A stretch of 23,010 nt of DNA from Jimgerdemannia flammicorona (Eukaryota; Mucoromycota; Endogonomycetes; Endogonales; Endogonaceae): NCBI GenBank assembly GCA_003990745.1, contig RBNI01001329.1, forward strand, positions 1-23,010, read 5' to 3'. The position numbers were made by a program, and so were the translations under genes. This document shows, piece after piece, positions 9,182 to 21,744 of the stretch (positions within the stretch are counted from its first letter, which is position 1; every line of letters starts with the position of its first letter). The notes under the pieces are model-generated. The model searched no databases. It was not told where the DNA came from and saw only the letters and a list, made by a program, of their open reading frames with translations.

Positions 9182-10259
9182 GAATATAAATGAAAAGGTA
9201 ATGTAGCATTCGTGCTCTCTTGTAAAGATTTTTATTTTATTTTTATTATATTTCCCGAAGTGGTAGGTGTAATGATGTTAATGTTTTCCTTACGTCTGTT
9301 TGTCCTCAGAGGTTTTGGATTGGGATTGTTGGATGTATGTACGTGCGGCCAGTATTGAGATAGGACGGACAGATCACATACCTATCGCTTAGTATCATCC
9401 AGACGGACCTCTGACATCGCTATTGGCATACATATGCGAATCGGTCGAACAGCAGTCGCTTGGAGAATAAACCATACTCACCATCTAAACAACGGCATCT
9501 CTTTCGTCATACGAGTCCATGCTCATCACAAGAACCAGCCACTGATCTTCGGACACAACGCGGCTCTGTCCAATCAGATTGAGGATATTCAGGTTAATGG
9601 TTATACTATAATTTGAAAATATTAGCAGTAACATTTTGTATTGCACATTTATTTACAAGAGAAAAAAAAAACTCCGAGGTTTTCACTAATTCAACGATGT
9701 ATTTGAAACCTTGAACCCTAATTACATCCAGGGTTCGAAGATTTAAGTTAACCATCGAAACACGGCACCGTCACGTGTGTGGGTGAGACGGCATGTTGCG
9801 AACAGACGGCGGGTTCATTCCGCCAGCCCAACATGTTGCTGACATCTGCTCATAAATGGCAGAGAGATAAAACAGTGACGAGAAAAAAGGCTGTATTTTT
9901 AGGACCATGGTGCATTGGGAACATCACCCGTGGGTAATTCCCCCTCCCTGATTCAGAAAGTTCGTCCTACTTTTATTATTATTACGACGCCAAGTTTAAG
10001 TTTGTTAAGTAGAAGGGAGCGGGAGAAAATGTATTTAGGATATTAAAGGAGTGTGTTGATCAGTATGACGTGTGTACATTCGCAAGCAGTAATACCATCA
10101 CGTCGACAGCTTCTATTAGTGCCATAAGGACAGAAGGTAGCATAGTTATGTTTATTATGTATTTCGAAAAACGTGAAACTTCATCTGATTGACCTACGAA
10201 TACAAAAAATATAAACAAACATGGAATTGTAAATGAGAAGATACAAACGAAACTAGATA

Positions 10260-10369
<110 letters not shown>

Positions 10370-10376
10370 GAAACAC

Positions 10377-13300
10377 CTAACCCCTCTGCAAGATGATGAC
10401 CTGCTCCTCGTCCAAATTGATTGTTGCCGACCCATGCGCCATCACGATCAAATCCCGATTTTCCTGTCTGTACTCTCGGCAATAATTGAGAAGTTCATGA
10501 ACATGATATTGATTCGCATGCCGTTCAATGTCCAGCACGGTATCGACCCTAACCATCTTGTCATGGATGATTCGCGTCTCGATCAACTTCTTGAGCCGAT
10601 CAAGCGCGTACATATCCGCAGGCTGGAGCAGGTCAAGATACACTTGCAACTTGCGACGAGGGTCATCCTCTGCGAATCCGTTGTCCGCGTCAATGTCCTC
10701 GGACGTAACGACAAGCTCGCCAGTGTGGAGGTAGTCGAGCATGATGCGGAACGCGGTGGACGATACGTCCGGTATCTCAATCTCTATGGGAAGGTCTTCG
10801 TGGCGGGTCTCCGTCATGCCGCCATGAAGAAACATCGTGCTGAAGTGGTTGCTGGCCATAGCGAGGAAGATCCGTGATGCACGGAGCCGATTAGCGCCCA
10901 CGAGGAAGATAACGTCCTTGTACCCAATGTCGACGGTGGCTTCGCGACGGTGAAATTCGGCAAATCTGCGGAGGACGAGTTCGGCGTGAGAAAGATGATC
11001 CAGGCTCGGGTCCGAGTTGGGTGGCGGTGAAGGAGTTTTGACCTTTCTTGCGCCGCCAATAACCAAGAGCTTCTCGAAAGGATGCAGAAATTCGTGGATT
11101 TTTAGCATCTCCGGTTTGATGTCAAAGTCTTCGCCGATGACGAGGTGGCTGGCTGACTTCCAGTTTTTTGGATTCGTCGGGTCGCCGCCGTTCAGGAACA
11201 AAGTAGTTGTGCACGAAAGGCGGTCGCGCATTTTGGCCTCGGATTTTGGGTCGTTGCAGTGGTTCAGAAGGAACTGGTACGTGTCCTTGAGCCAACGGCG
11301 GAATTCGGTCTCATTCCCCTGGCATTTCGGGGAAACTGTGAACGCGAGATAGTGGAGGTGGTCGATGACGACATCAATGGGCGGGTTGCCGAGACTTGGA
11401 ATTTGCTGAAGAGCGTAGTCGGATAGGCTGTTGAGGGAGTCGTCGAAGATTGGGCGTTGGGTCCATACAACATTTCTATGTTTTACCAGACAGAGTTGGG
11501 AGAGGGAAGTGAGCGGGCCGAAGGATGGAAGGAATTGACCCGCAAAGGGGGACAGCGCTTGAGAGATCCTGGTATTGACGGGCACGAACTCTTGCCTAAC
11601 GAGGTTGGAGAGCTGGAAGTAGTCTAGTGTAAAATTTGAGCCAAAGTTTAAGGCGAAGATATTGGCCACAATCTTAGCCCGGCTCAGGTAATTTGGAGGT
11701 CGATCCGATCCGAGCTTCGAAAGGCGAACGATCTCGTTGACACACTCGATAAACGTCGATCCGTTGGTCTCGGTTTTGAGGCCAATTTTTCGAAGCGCCG
11801 AGAGATTAGTCTTGACGCTACTCGCAACAAACTTTCCTGCTCCGGCGAACACGGCAGCAAACATCGGGTTTGTGTCGTCGTAAAGTTCCGAGGCCTTGAA
11901 AAGCCTGCGATTAGGCGACTCGTCGCTCGGAATGATTTGGTACTGTGTGAGCATCTTACGGAGCTGTTTCGACCCCTCGACGTGATGGAGAACCTTGCAA
12001 AGGAAGGCCTGGTATTCGCTGCCCTTGTTAACCGGGAATGGGTTATTGGGCAAAGGGAGGACGTTGTACTTTAAGTGATCCGGGACCGACAGCTCGGGAA
12101 TGCCGATATTAACCGCGAATTTGTGGTTGGTGTCGTTTTTACAAAGGATGGCCATCCCAGACCGTACTGAGAACACGGGGAAATCTTCCGGTAAAATGTG
12201 GCAATGCGTCGCAGATTTGAAGGCAACGGCCAAGGAGGATGCGTGAGCCGGGAAGATGGGAAGCTGACGGAGGATCGCTATCAATTCCGAGGAACATTCG
12301 TCTTCGGACAGGTCGTATTCGCTTCTCTGGAGGAAGGACCTCAGGGTGTTCCGCTCACTAGGGCTCAGCGGGAACAGCAAATCCTCGATAGAACTTTCTG
12401 CTTTTGTGCTTGCCAATTCTATGCATTTTAGTACATTCGCTGCGGAGAAATCCAGTACAACGTCAGACAGTCGCTTGGAATACCGTTTGTCAATGAGATG
12501 CGTTCCGATCTTGGTCAAAATCGCGTTGATATTAGATTTACGGCCGTCTTCATAGAGCAGAGGCAACTTTCGGTCCAAAGAGACCAGCATTCTGTTTGGC
12601 CCGATGGTCGGCAGGATTGGTATGTCCTCGAAGGCTGTCATGTCGATACCTTCCGTCGCATTCAGATAACGCCAGAGATCATCAAGCCACTTGTCATTTA
12701 TGATAGTCCCATCGCTTTCGTAATTCAAGTGATCTCCAGGGCACAATATTTTGGAGACCAGTTGAATGAAAGCATCATTGTCCAGTTTTCTGACATTCAG
12801 CGCTTTGGTTGCCTCCGCAGTCGTAAGTGCATCGATAGTAGGTTTCGAGAGCTTCCCTTGATCCACAAATATTGATGAAAGATTGGGAAAAAGTGCCATT
12901 TCTGTCTTGTTCGCAATGTAAAATTGAATTCGTCCCTCTTTGAATGGCTTGTTGAGCTTGCCAAATGACTTGTCCATGAGCGGTAGAATGTTACATCCTC
13001 TAAGCTCTGCGAAGGCCTTGTCGCTCAGGAGATATTCGAAGAAGGCACTGAAGACGTTGTCCAGTTTCTCTACAAATCCCTTGGTGATGTTCCGGATTTT
13101 GTCGCGGACGAGCTTTGGCGTGAATTGTTGGCGCTTTCTTTCCTCTTCAGGGAAGCCTTTCAATATATTGTGAGGAAGTTGTACAACGTTGATGCTACAT
13201 TCAATCAAAAAATCACTGATGATTTTTGACGCCCCTTCCTTAATGCCATCGGAAAGGAGTGTTTCGTCTTCGAATACGGCCTCTTGGTAGCTGATCCATT

Positions 13301-16300
13301 TTCCGCCGTTGTTCCGGGTGTAAAAAATGTTTCCACTCTTCATTGCGAGACTGTAGAAGTTTTTGTAATGATCCAATAACATGCCTTCCTTGACCTCCTT
13401 CGGCCAATGGTTGAAATAACGTTGAACCAAGGTGCTATAGTCCAAAGAATCGTCATCTAATTCCACAAGCCCCCCTCCAATAAGATCCTGAAGGAACTGG
13501 AGGTGGATTTTTGGTAATCGTTCACGGAGAAGGTACTGATTCCATCTACTGAGTTGGTAACTCTGGCTTCGCCCGTGATCCTCTCTAGGATCGTCGATTG
13601 TGCTGTTGGGGTGTGAGAGAAGAGACCGGCGATCGCTTGCCAGGGCAAAGCACCCGTGTAGATGAACGGGAAGTTGGGTCGTTATCGGCAGAGGCAAGAA
13701 GGAGAAGAGGCTCTTCTTCAAGGGGGTCGACGAATATGGACGTGAGCTTTTTAGCATTCCAGCTACGCCAACATGAGCGACAAGCCCATTGAGTTTCACC
13801 AATCTTTGTAATTCTGTATCGTCCGTACTGGGTTTTGATAAGTTGGTGCTAACCAACCACTTCTCCGTTTCATCCTGTTTTCCGATCGTGGACAGTCGAA
13901 GATTCATACAGAAGCTGGCCGTATACTCGACGTTTTTCTCCACCTCCATTCGTTTGTGTCGGACATCGTCGTTCAGGTCATCCGCAGCTACTCTCCAAAG
14001 CTGGGTTATGTTTCCGTCGATACCTAACTCGGATACCTCAATCTCCACGACATGCTTGAGGAATAGCAAGGCTCCACAGAAAGCTTCATCTTTGAATTCT
14101 TTGAGCATACGGCGGATGCCATAGCCAGAGTATGATTTTTGACTTAGCTTACTATGTAGCTCCTTGGTTCGAAGTGGGAGCCGAAAAAGCGTCCCCTTGA
14201 AAGGCGCCGCCATGTCGAAGTCAAACAGGCGAGTGTATGGTCGAAATTGGTCTTCGAAATTTCCTTTGACAAACTTTGTGCGGAGACCAGCGGGTTTTAT
14301 GCCATTTCGGGGTGGTAGGTACTTTCTATGAGGATCGAAGAAAACCGCCTGGCTTCCGCTTACAACTGACGGGAGATCTGGAATAACAGGGTTGAATAAT
14401 AAATGACGATAAGCATATGTCAGTATTCATGCTCGTCCGCATTTCCTTTTTGTATTGCTCACAATTAGAGGATAATATCATTACGATTACCTGTGTAATG
14501 GTAGCAGTCTAGAAAGCCGAGACCAAACTTGCCGATCCGAACGCCATCAATCTCTTTCTTACCACCGGTGCCAACTCGTTTTAATCCTTTAAAATCGTCT
14601 TCACTGAATTCAGCATTGTTGTATAGCCACAGTGCAGGACCTTGCCACGACCCCATCTCCTGCGATATAAGGGTTTGATAATCCTTGAAAGGAGGAGGGT
14701 TCGGTTCGAAGACGATGCAGAATTTCTTTGCTTTTGCATCATCAGCGTTTTGTAGAAATTCGCGAAACAAAGCATCATCAAGGTAATCCCTGAGAAGGTT
14801 GTTTATGCGCGTAGTTAATTCCTCTTCCTGTTCCCAGATTTCGGTCTCGCTGTCAGCGCCATATATCAATCTTTGGCTCAAAAATTGTATCCCGAGTTTT
14901 TCGCCAATAAAGGATGACACTTTCTTGTGGCACCACACGAAGTGATCAGAAGACGAGGAAGGTGATTGCCACGTTTTGCTGATATCGTCAAATGTCAGCA
15001 GAGAAACGTCCGTCAGAATATCAGCATCGGACGGCGCGAAGAGATCGCCGTGGGCTTTGATGTCATCCGAGCCTCCTGTAATCACCGTTATAAGCTGCAG
15101 TACCAGCTTCAAGTTCGATTCTGTCAACTTGGTCTCTTTCACGTCATTTTTCACATCTTGCAATATCTTGATCAGTTGGGGTGTGTTGAGGCCACTCAGA
15201 ACTCCAAAGCATTCAAAAAGGTTTCCGAAATTCCTTATCGAATTTGGGATTGTCATGAGATACGGTTTCAAATCAAGCCCTGTTGGAGTTGAAATCGTCA
15301 CCTTGGAAGGACTGTAGAGTTTACCGTCGACTGGAATCCACTCCTTGTTTTGCAAACTTGTCCTTACGTGATTAATATCCTTACTCTTCGCAATTTTGTT
15401 AAGGTGCTCGAACACCTTCTCTAAGTCTTTCGGAATTTCATGCGGCGTAGTAGTGGTAGATTCATATTGTCTCAGCAAAGCCCAGAGTTGCTCGACTACG
15501 ACATCTATCGGTGGATCTTTATCCCATCCTAGCACACGACAAAGATCTGATTTCACGGAATGATCCAGTATTGGCATAACTTCCGAGACTAAATGTTTGT
15601 CGTCTTTGTGTCTAGAACTGTTGGCAGTCGACAGGATCTGCTTCTCTACACCACCATCTACGCGAGTCGTTGGAATCCATTGCTTGCTAGATAACACCAT
15701 TTCCATTTCTTGGACGTCGTCTTTCGGTTTCAACTTCGAATAATATCGATCGAGGATTTGGAGGAATCCTATTGCGGCTTTATAAATGTCTTGTTGTTCC
15801 TGCTCCGTTTTTTGAGACCAATTGTCGGCATAGTACGCAACGCGGTCGATGACTATCTTACAATTGAGTGCCTTGTTCATTCCTAATGTGTGAAGTTGAG
15901 ACATCGCAGCGTACTTTCCAATTGGAAACACCTCCTCACTTGATAAGTAGAAATCCTTCAAGTCAGATTTCCTGTCGACGATTTCAATTGGTGGAAGTAT
16001 CTTGCCATTCGAAATGCCAGAGATAGTACCGACTTTAACGAAATAGAGATCACGGAGATGTTGAAAGACGCCGTTCTTGTTTTTTTCCAAAAGGCTTGGC
16101 AGATTCTTCAATATGCAGTCAATCAAAACATCCACCACGCTATGAGGTTGAGATTTCAAAAAGGGGAGCACATGTAGGCTGAGGTACTCTGTGATCTCAA
16201 GGTACTTCAAGCCTGCCACTTCGTAGGCGAGATACTTGACATCCTCGGTTCCAGCGTCGATTATTCCGGTATTGGGTGCGCAGAGAACGATTCTTCCAAT

Positions 16301-19043
16301 CTTGGTACATTCAAATGCATACCAAGTGACATTTGACGAAGATATTGCCGTGCTAGAAGACTCTTCATTTTCGCGCTTGGGAAAGATCGGCAACCTTTTC
16401 AACGAGTCCAACAAAAACGGGGAAGAAAGTCTACCAGAGGGCAAGAAGCGGATATATTTTGCAAAATACTCTATCAATAATCGAGTTTCGTCTTCGGTCA
16501 ACGTGAAAGAAATGTTTGTGGAGATCCCTTGCAGGACAGCACCTGCATTTGAACACTCGACAACAGCCTTACGAAGTATTGAAGAGGAGCTTTCTTCGAC
16601 AAGAAATTCGTTGAGAATAAACGTGCATCCCAGTTCCTCGAGCAAAGAGACAATGGTTGCCGGAGGATGGAAGGTGTTGGATGGATTGTGCCGAAGTATA
16701 GGTTTTGTGGATTTCACTTTTCGTAACGACTGTCGATTCGTCGGTATCAACCAGAATTCGCCGAGCTGGGTTAGGTTGCTCTTTGGTTGTAAGTCGATCC
16801 ATGGCCACAAGCGTTTAAGCCAAGCCAGATCGATTCCATGGCCATTGAAGTTGAACCACGGGATTGTATCGTCTGACTTGTTCTTGACGGTGGAAAATAC
16901 CTTCTTTAGACAATCGATCCCAGCCTGCAATGACCAACGGCGGATATTGATGACTTTTGCCATGGATTCAAAATCGTGCGTATCGAAAAGCGGAGCTATC
17001 GAGCGGCTCATGAGTCGGAGTTCCCATCTCTGGAACAAAAAGTGCTCTTCCTCGGAGGCCACGTAAATCGGTGGTTGTGCTATTTTATCGAAACTGGCGT
17101 AGGTTCCATTGGCGAGCAGGATCAACGGCAAACCCCGTAAGTTTTGATACTCCAAATCCTTCAACACGTACTCCAACAACTCATTTTTGTCGTCGTCGCT
17201 GAGAATTTTTGACCACTGGCCGAGCGTACCTCTCAAATGCTCCCTGACGAGGTGCGGGGAAGCACGATGGTGGAAGATCTTGTTACGCTTCAACGCCTTT
17301 TGTATATCTAGCGGAAGTTTTGGTATCATTGGTAAGCCACAGCGTGCTAGCAATGGGGTCAAAGAACTGAAGCCTTCGTCTTCCAAAACACCATGCGCGA
17401 GTGAAATCCAGCTGTTGCAAATGTCGCTGCCAGAAGTCATTCCTTGAAATACTGCTGTGTCGCTACCGATGATTTTGACGACATCATCTAAAATACTCGC
17501 CCATAGCCTGTCGATGTTTCTGTTGTGTGAATTGCTGTCCTCACGCGATGGCCAAAAGGTGTAATCCTCAATCGGCAGAGTCGGCTTGCCGCATTTCGTC
17601 AGTGCTTCCAACAGATCTGCCCAAGCTCGTGGAATGCAGTGTTGGAAGAGGTACTGGTTCCAGTTGGCCTTAATGGCCATCTGCGCGTCGTGGGACAATC
17701 TATCCTGACTCGGAGTGGGAAGCTCGCGTCGACTACTGGACATAGCGAAGAACCCGTGAATGAAGACATTGAACGGTGTGCTGACAGGCAAACGTAAAAA
17801 ACAGAACAGGCTTCCGTTGTGCTGTTCGGCATCGCTCAAGCATGCGGCGACTCCGACCCATGGGATGAGTTTGTCGTCTTTGAGATGTATGTCGTAGGTT
17901 TCGAAGAAATATTTCTCTGCCTTCGATACGTCCCCCAGGTGATTTTGTATGAGCCAGCGAGATTTTTCGTGATCGTTTGATATGTGGGAGAAACAACGAA
18001 CCTCAGCGATATATGTCGATGATAGGGATCGGCGAGTTTCTTCGACCACCGATTGAACGATTTCTTCGTCGCTGTCGTCAATGCTGGCCATAATGCTTCC
18101 TACATTCCGTGCTAGCAGCTGCCGTTGTTTTCGTGCCTTCTTGGCGTTCATCAATTCAATCTCATAGAGCAGCTCAGGTTCGTCGGTGCCATCGAGCAAT
18201 TCGTAAAATGACACCTTCTCCAAGTATTTCAAGAATAGTAGACATTCCGCTGCCTCGACCTGAAAATCTTTGAACATCTTCAACACGACTTCAACCGGAC
18301 ACGGACTCTTTGAGATCTCCGACAATTTTGCGTGTTTCTTCGTTCGCAAAGGATACCTGAGGATAGTACCTTTAAATGTGTGCTTGAAATCGTCGACTAA
18401 AACTTCGAAGGGTTCAAACTGCGATGTTGGGAAGTCTTCCTGGAATTCGTCCTCTAAGAAATTGTATCTTTCGCCCCCCCGGTTCTTGCCGAAATCCACG
18501 CGCTCGTGAGGATCGAGAATGACGAACTGGTCGCCCGACAAGATCATCGGCAAGTCGGTCATGTGGTAGACGGCGTTGAATCCGACGCCGTATCGGCCCG
18601 TCTTGTCGGGATCCTCTTTTTTCATACTGTTACCGAGGTTCTCAAGAGAAGTGAAGTCTGTATCAGTGAACCTGCTGTTATTCTTGGCGAGGAGGGATGG
18701 GCCTTGGTAGTCAGCTAAGGTAGAATCGATGAGGTAGGTTGTTGAATAGGTTTTATGATCTAGCAGAAAAACCTATAAAGAAAAGAATAGATTATCTCAA
18801 CATGGGGCCTGTTGTAATTTCTGTTGGGAACATGTTCCGGTTCGTGTTTTGAGGGATCGAAGATAAGTGTACCTGTTCCGTACTTCCGGCATCATCTGAG
18901 TTTTGCAAAATCTCTCGCAAAATTTGAGAACCTTTTGGGTAGTCGGCGAGAATACCCTTGATTCGCACCGTCAAAGGTTCCTTTTGTCTATAACCCTTGC
19001 CTCGGAGTTGAAACTTTCGAGTTCGTTGGTCCGTGGTTGCCAT
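10377..19043 (-). CDS. sacsin-like double HATPase protein with C-terminal BTB/POZ domain
   Basis: A single gene of three exons on the minus strand: 19043-18873, 18772-14491 and 14377-10377, giving 2817 aa. Intron 1 (18872-18773, CAG|GTACAC...TTTATAG|GTT) is phase 0. Intron 2 (14490-14378, ACAG|GTAATC...TTCCAG|ATC) joins YHYT to DLPSVVSG and restores a sacsin motif exactly. ATG 19043 is the first in frame. ATPase module 1 has the N-box [11 protein letters not shown] (about 43-53) and [17 protein letters not shown] (about 116-132). Module 2 has [11 protein letters not shown] (about 1393-1403) and [18 protein letters not shown] (about 1470-1487). These are the GHKL/Hsp90-type ATP-binding signatures of sacsin repeats. 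A BTB/POZ domain follows at about 2634-2710 ([29 protein letters not shown]), with a helical tail after it. Human sacsin has UBL, three repeats, J and HEPN domains; none of those accessory domains was seen here. The predicted role is an ATP-dependent chaperone-like scaffold, possibly feeding clients to a CUL3 ligase through BTB; this role is inferred. Confidence 0.95.
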
Positions 19044-19113
19044 CTCTAAATAATACCGTCCGCACAAACAAAAAAAGATGAGGAGGATGCAATAGTGAAT
19101 AGGCCCCAGTAAA

Positions 19114-19121
19114 TGACGTCA
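19114..19121. promoter_or_regulatory. CRE-like TGACGTCA palindrome
   Basis: A perfect 8-bp palindrome 71 bp upstream of the sacsin-BTB ATG. TGACGTCA is the classic binding site of CREB/ATF-type bZIP factors, which in fungi include stress-response regulators of the Atf1 type. The same place in the degenerate copy reads TGACGCTACA (7910-7919), so the palindrome is lost with the gene. Function is inferred from sequence and position only; an 8-bp match can occur by chance. Confidence 0.5.
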
Positions 19122-19884
19122 CATCAGACAGTATAGTATGCCATCGTACCGTATCTCTCACAAAGGTGGTAGTGTGGAGGAATAGCGGAACGGTGGAAGA
19201 GAAAAAGCCGCGGTTTACCAACTCCTTTGCTATATTTAAGTTTGCCATTGCGGTTGCGCGCGAACCCGAGATGAGACAATATAAATCATCACATTGACTA
19301 AGGGAGGTGAATATCTAGGCAATTTACAAGAAATCTGTCATTAACTACAATAACAGAGTTTTCAAAAGCACAAAGGTACATGGACACGAATTAATCATAA
19401 TCATATGAACACAAGAGCACACAGCCCGCATCTAGCGAGGACGAGGGCAGATTCTATGGGGTTGGAAAATGATCGCTGCAGGTAGCATATGCCAAGGTTC
19501 GATTGCGTCACCTATCTGTGGAGTGACGCCTGCACAACGCTCCCACAGTTTGCTAGAACGTAAACTCAGGGATCCCAAGTCATTGGACAGTCCTGATGTC
19601 ATTTGAAAGAGAGAGAGCTTATCGCCTATTCAGTGTCTGCCGATTTCAAATAACAGAAGTTTGCGACATAGTGTCCGATAACATATCGCCTGGGGGTGGG
19701 ATCAAGCAAATCCCTAAGCGTCGACAACAGAAAAGATTGAACAAAAGTCACTCGGGCGAAACGATCTGTCGCGTCATTATGAATACGATTTCGACAAGGG
19801 GTTAAAGTTCAGTATGTTTGTATGTTTGTCAAGTGACTTTTGGCCGCAAGCAAACCGGTTAATGGCCATTCACAGAACCCCTTC

Positions 19885-19994
19885 AATCGGATGGGTTACG
19901 AAACCCAAATGACACATCACATGAGTGTTTCGTCGAAAACCACATGTCCGCGCAACATATCGCGATCATCCATAGTTGGTAATATATAAATGTC
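19885..19994. promoter_or_regulatory. conserved 110-bp intergenic block (also 516-625)
   Basis: This block aligns without gaps to 516-625 with seven mismatches in 110 positions, while the surrounding flank has many indels. A short minus-strand frame (MDDRDMLRGHVVFDETLM here) is open in both copies, but four of its 18 residues differ, which argues against a conserved peptide. It lies between the sacsin and SEM1 genes of the left unit, so a shared regulatory element is possible. The reason for its conservation is not known from sequence alone. Confidence 0.4.
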
Positions 19995-20711
19995 CGCCAT
20001 ATCGCCACATTGGGTAATATTCTACGGAATACCAAGAAAGGCTGGGTCACTGGGAATTGCTCAGAAATTGTAAGGTTATGAACAATCACACCCTCCCGAC
20101 AAAGAATCTTGCATATCTCGAGGGAATTGTTATGACGTTCAACAGCAAAGCCGCAAACAAGTTTGACCGGGTCAATGCACCGGACCTCGCGTGGGAAATA
20201 AGGCTCTCGAACACCCATCTCCGCTTTTGTATTCCGACTCCGGTAAATCGTGCGTGGGGATGGGGCGTTTGGGTGATCATCAGACCTCTTGTGGCCAGCT
20301 GGATCTGCGTGGCGTGGATGGACTGGCACGGAGCATACATTTCCCAACCCCGCAATGCCCATCTTTGGGAGAGAGATTAACGATATTGAAGCCACAGGAT
20401 GGCCCGGTACAAACAATTTACAAGGCAACCTAGCCTTGCAACAGAAGAATAGGAAAAGACAGAACGAGAAAAATCACTTCCAAATTTCGTGGAACGGGAA
20501 TAAATTAGTCCACTATTTCGAAAGTACATAATACTACAAACAGAAATCAGCATCAGAGGCAAAGAAATCGGAGGTATGTGTAAGGAGTACCAACGAACAA
20601 ACGCAGAAGCAAATGCAGCTCAGTAAGACAAACAATTGCAGACGTTTGTCAATGAGAACAAAATATTACAAGAAGTATGATAGTATAGATCAATAATAGT
20701 AATGAACATTG

Positions 20712-20791
<80 letters not shown>
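20712..20791. repeat. long poly-A tract with one G
   Basis: A49 (20712-20760), a single G at 20761, then A30 (20762-20791). It stands outside the sacsin/SEM1 array, so homopolymer growth is not confined to the duplicated units. Confidence 0.9.
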
Positions 20792-20793
<2 letters not shown>

Positions 20794-21388
20794 TAACGAC
20801 GGACATAAACTGGCAGATTTTGGGATACTAGCACAATATACCCATTCCAACAAGACGATTGACCGAAGAGAATGGAAAGGAACAAACCGTTGGAGGAGCG
20901 GTCGGGGTATGTGTTAAGGTAATAGTAAAAGTATAACTAAACTGACGAAAAAAAAAACGAGAGGAAAACAAAACAAAAAAGAAAAACAGCCATTTGTTAT
21001 ATAATACATGAGATTCCCAAACACTAGAACGGAAGGACGCAACATAACAAAAGAGCTGGAAAACAGAAAAGAAAAGGTTAAAATTGTCTGTCCAGAACAT
21101 AACGAAGGGGTTTGCTCGGCGAAAAGACGGGCAAGGGTAAGAGTAGGCGAAGGGACGATGTCATCAATCCATCCAAAGAGTGGGGGGATGAAAAGTTTTA
21201 CAGAGTAAATGGTGGAAAGTAATAACTTTGCGAAGGGGGAGAGGGAGGATCGGCAGGACAGCTTGAAAATATATATGTGTTCGGTGGTGCGGTAAATTAC
21301 AGTGTTTGAGTGTCTTGAAACGACGGGGTGATCGGAAATTGGATTTTGTGAAGAGAACAACGCAAAATGCCGAAGGAGTGCTTGGAAT

Positions 21389-21389
<1 letters not shown>

Positions 21390-21461
<72 letters not shown>
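21390..21461. repeat. A72 homopolymer
   Basis: An uninterrupted 72-nt A run about 165 bp beyond the bHLH stop codon, so it is T72 on the strand of that gene and lies in or near its 3' UTR. Confidence 0.9.
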
Positions 21462-21463
<2 letters not shown>

Positions 21464-21625
21464 GACAGCACCCCTTTCTGAATTCAAACAGTGCGTTGCC
21501 TCACTCGAACGTGTGCAGCCTTCCCAAACGAGGGAAGTAAATATGGTATATAATAGTTGAGGGAAAAGAGACAGAAACATAGATGCGATAAGGACACCTT
21601 TTTGCGATGCACCGGATTGCCTTTT

Positions 21626-21704
21626 TTAGCTGCCGAAATGGAAAAGGGACGAAAAATTAGACCCAAGGCCACAAAACGTGGAAAATGCCACACATACACA
21701 CCCC

Positions 21705-21744
<40 letters not shown>

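Larger units (their letters stand above)
19044..20040. other. 5' flank and promoter region of intact sacsin-BTB gene
   Basis: No gene is supported. The first 470 bp match 7866-8278 (middle unit) and 19494-20035 matches 31-665 (left unit). The homology stops at about 20040, which marks the right edge of the array. In the left unit SEM1 follows this flank; here no SEM1-like sequence follows. Features within it are a TGACGTCA palindrome (19114-19121), a GCGTCAC/GTGACGC inverted repeat with an 11-nt loop (19505-19529), and the conserved 110-bp block 19885-19994. Confidence 0.75.
20041..21625. other. non-array region without recognised gene
   Basis: Array homology ends at about 20040 and bHLH coding sequence ends at 21626. 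In between are two long A tracts (20712-20791 and 21390-21461) and AT-rich sequence. Minus-strand frames at 20428-19883 (181 codons) and 20355-20086 (89 codons) overlap each other. The longer one runs across the array edge into duplicated flank. Neither resembles a family I recognise. Part of the interval probably holds the 3' UTR of the bHLH gene. Confidence 0.55.

Noticed and set aside
14378..14490. Boundary between two large minus-strand frames read as two separate genes
   Set aside because: A canonical 113-nt intron joins them in phase and restores the sacsin motif [13 protein letters not shown] separate start at 14213 would begin inside ATPase module 2.
16236..17066. 276-codon plus-strand frame
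   Set aside because: It is antisense to sacsin exon 2, has no recognisable motifs, and the matching strand in the degenerate copy is broken. It is a shadow of the real coding strand.
18828..18840. GGAACATGTTCC palindrome in sacsin intron 1 as a heat-shock element
   Set aside because: Heat-shock elements need GAAnnTTC spacing. Here four bases separate GAA and TTC, and it lies inside an intron.
19883..20428. 181-codon minus-strand frame at the array edge
   Set aside because: It crosses from unique into duplicated flank, overlaps another frame, lacks any known motif, and its duplicated part is not conserved as protein in the left unit.
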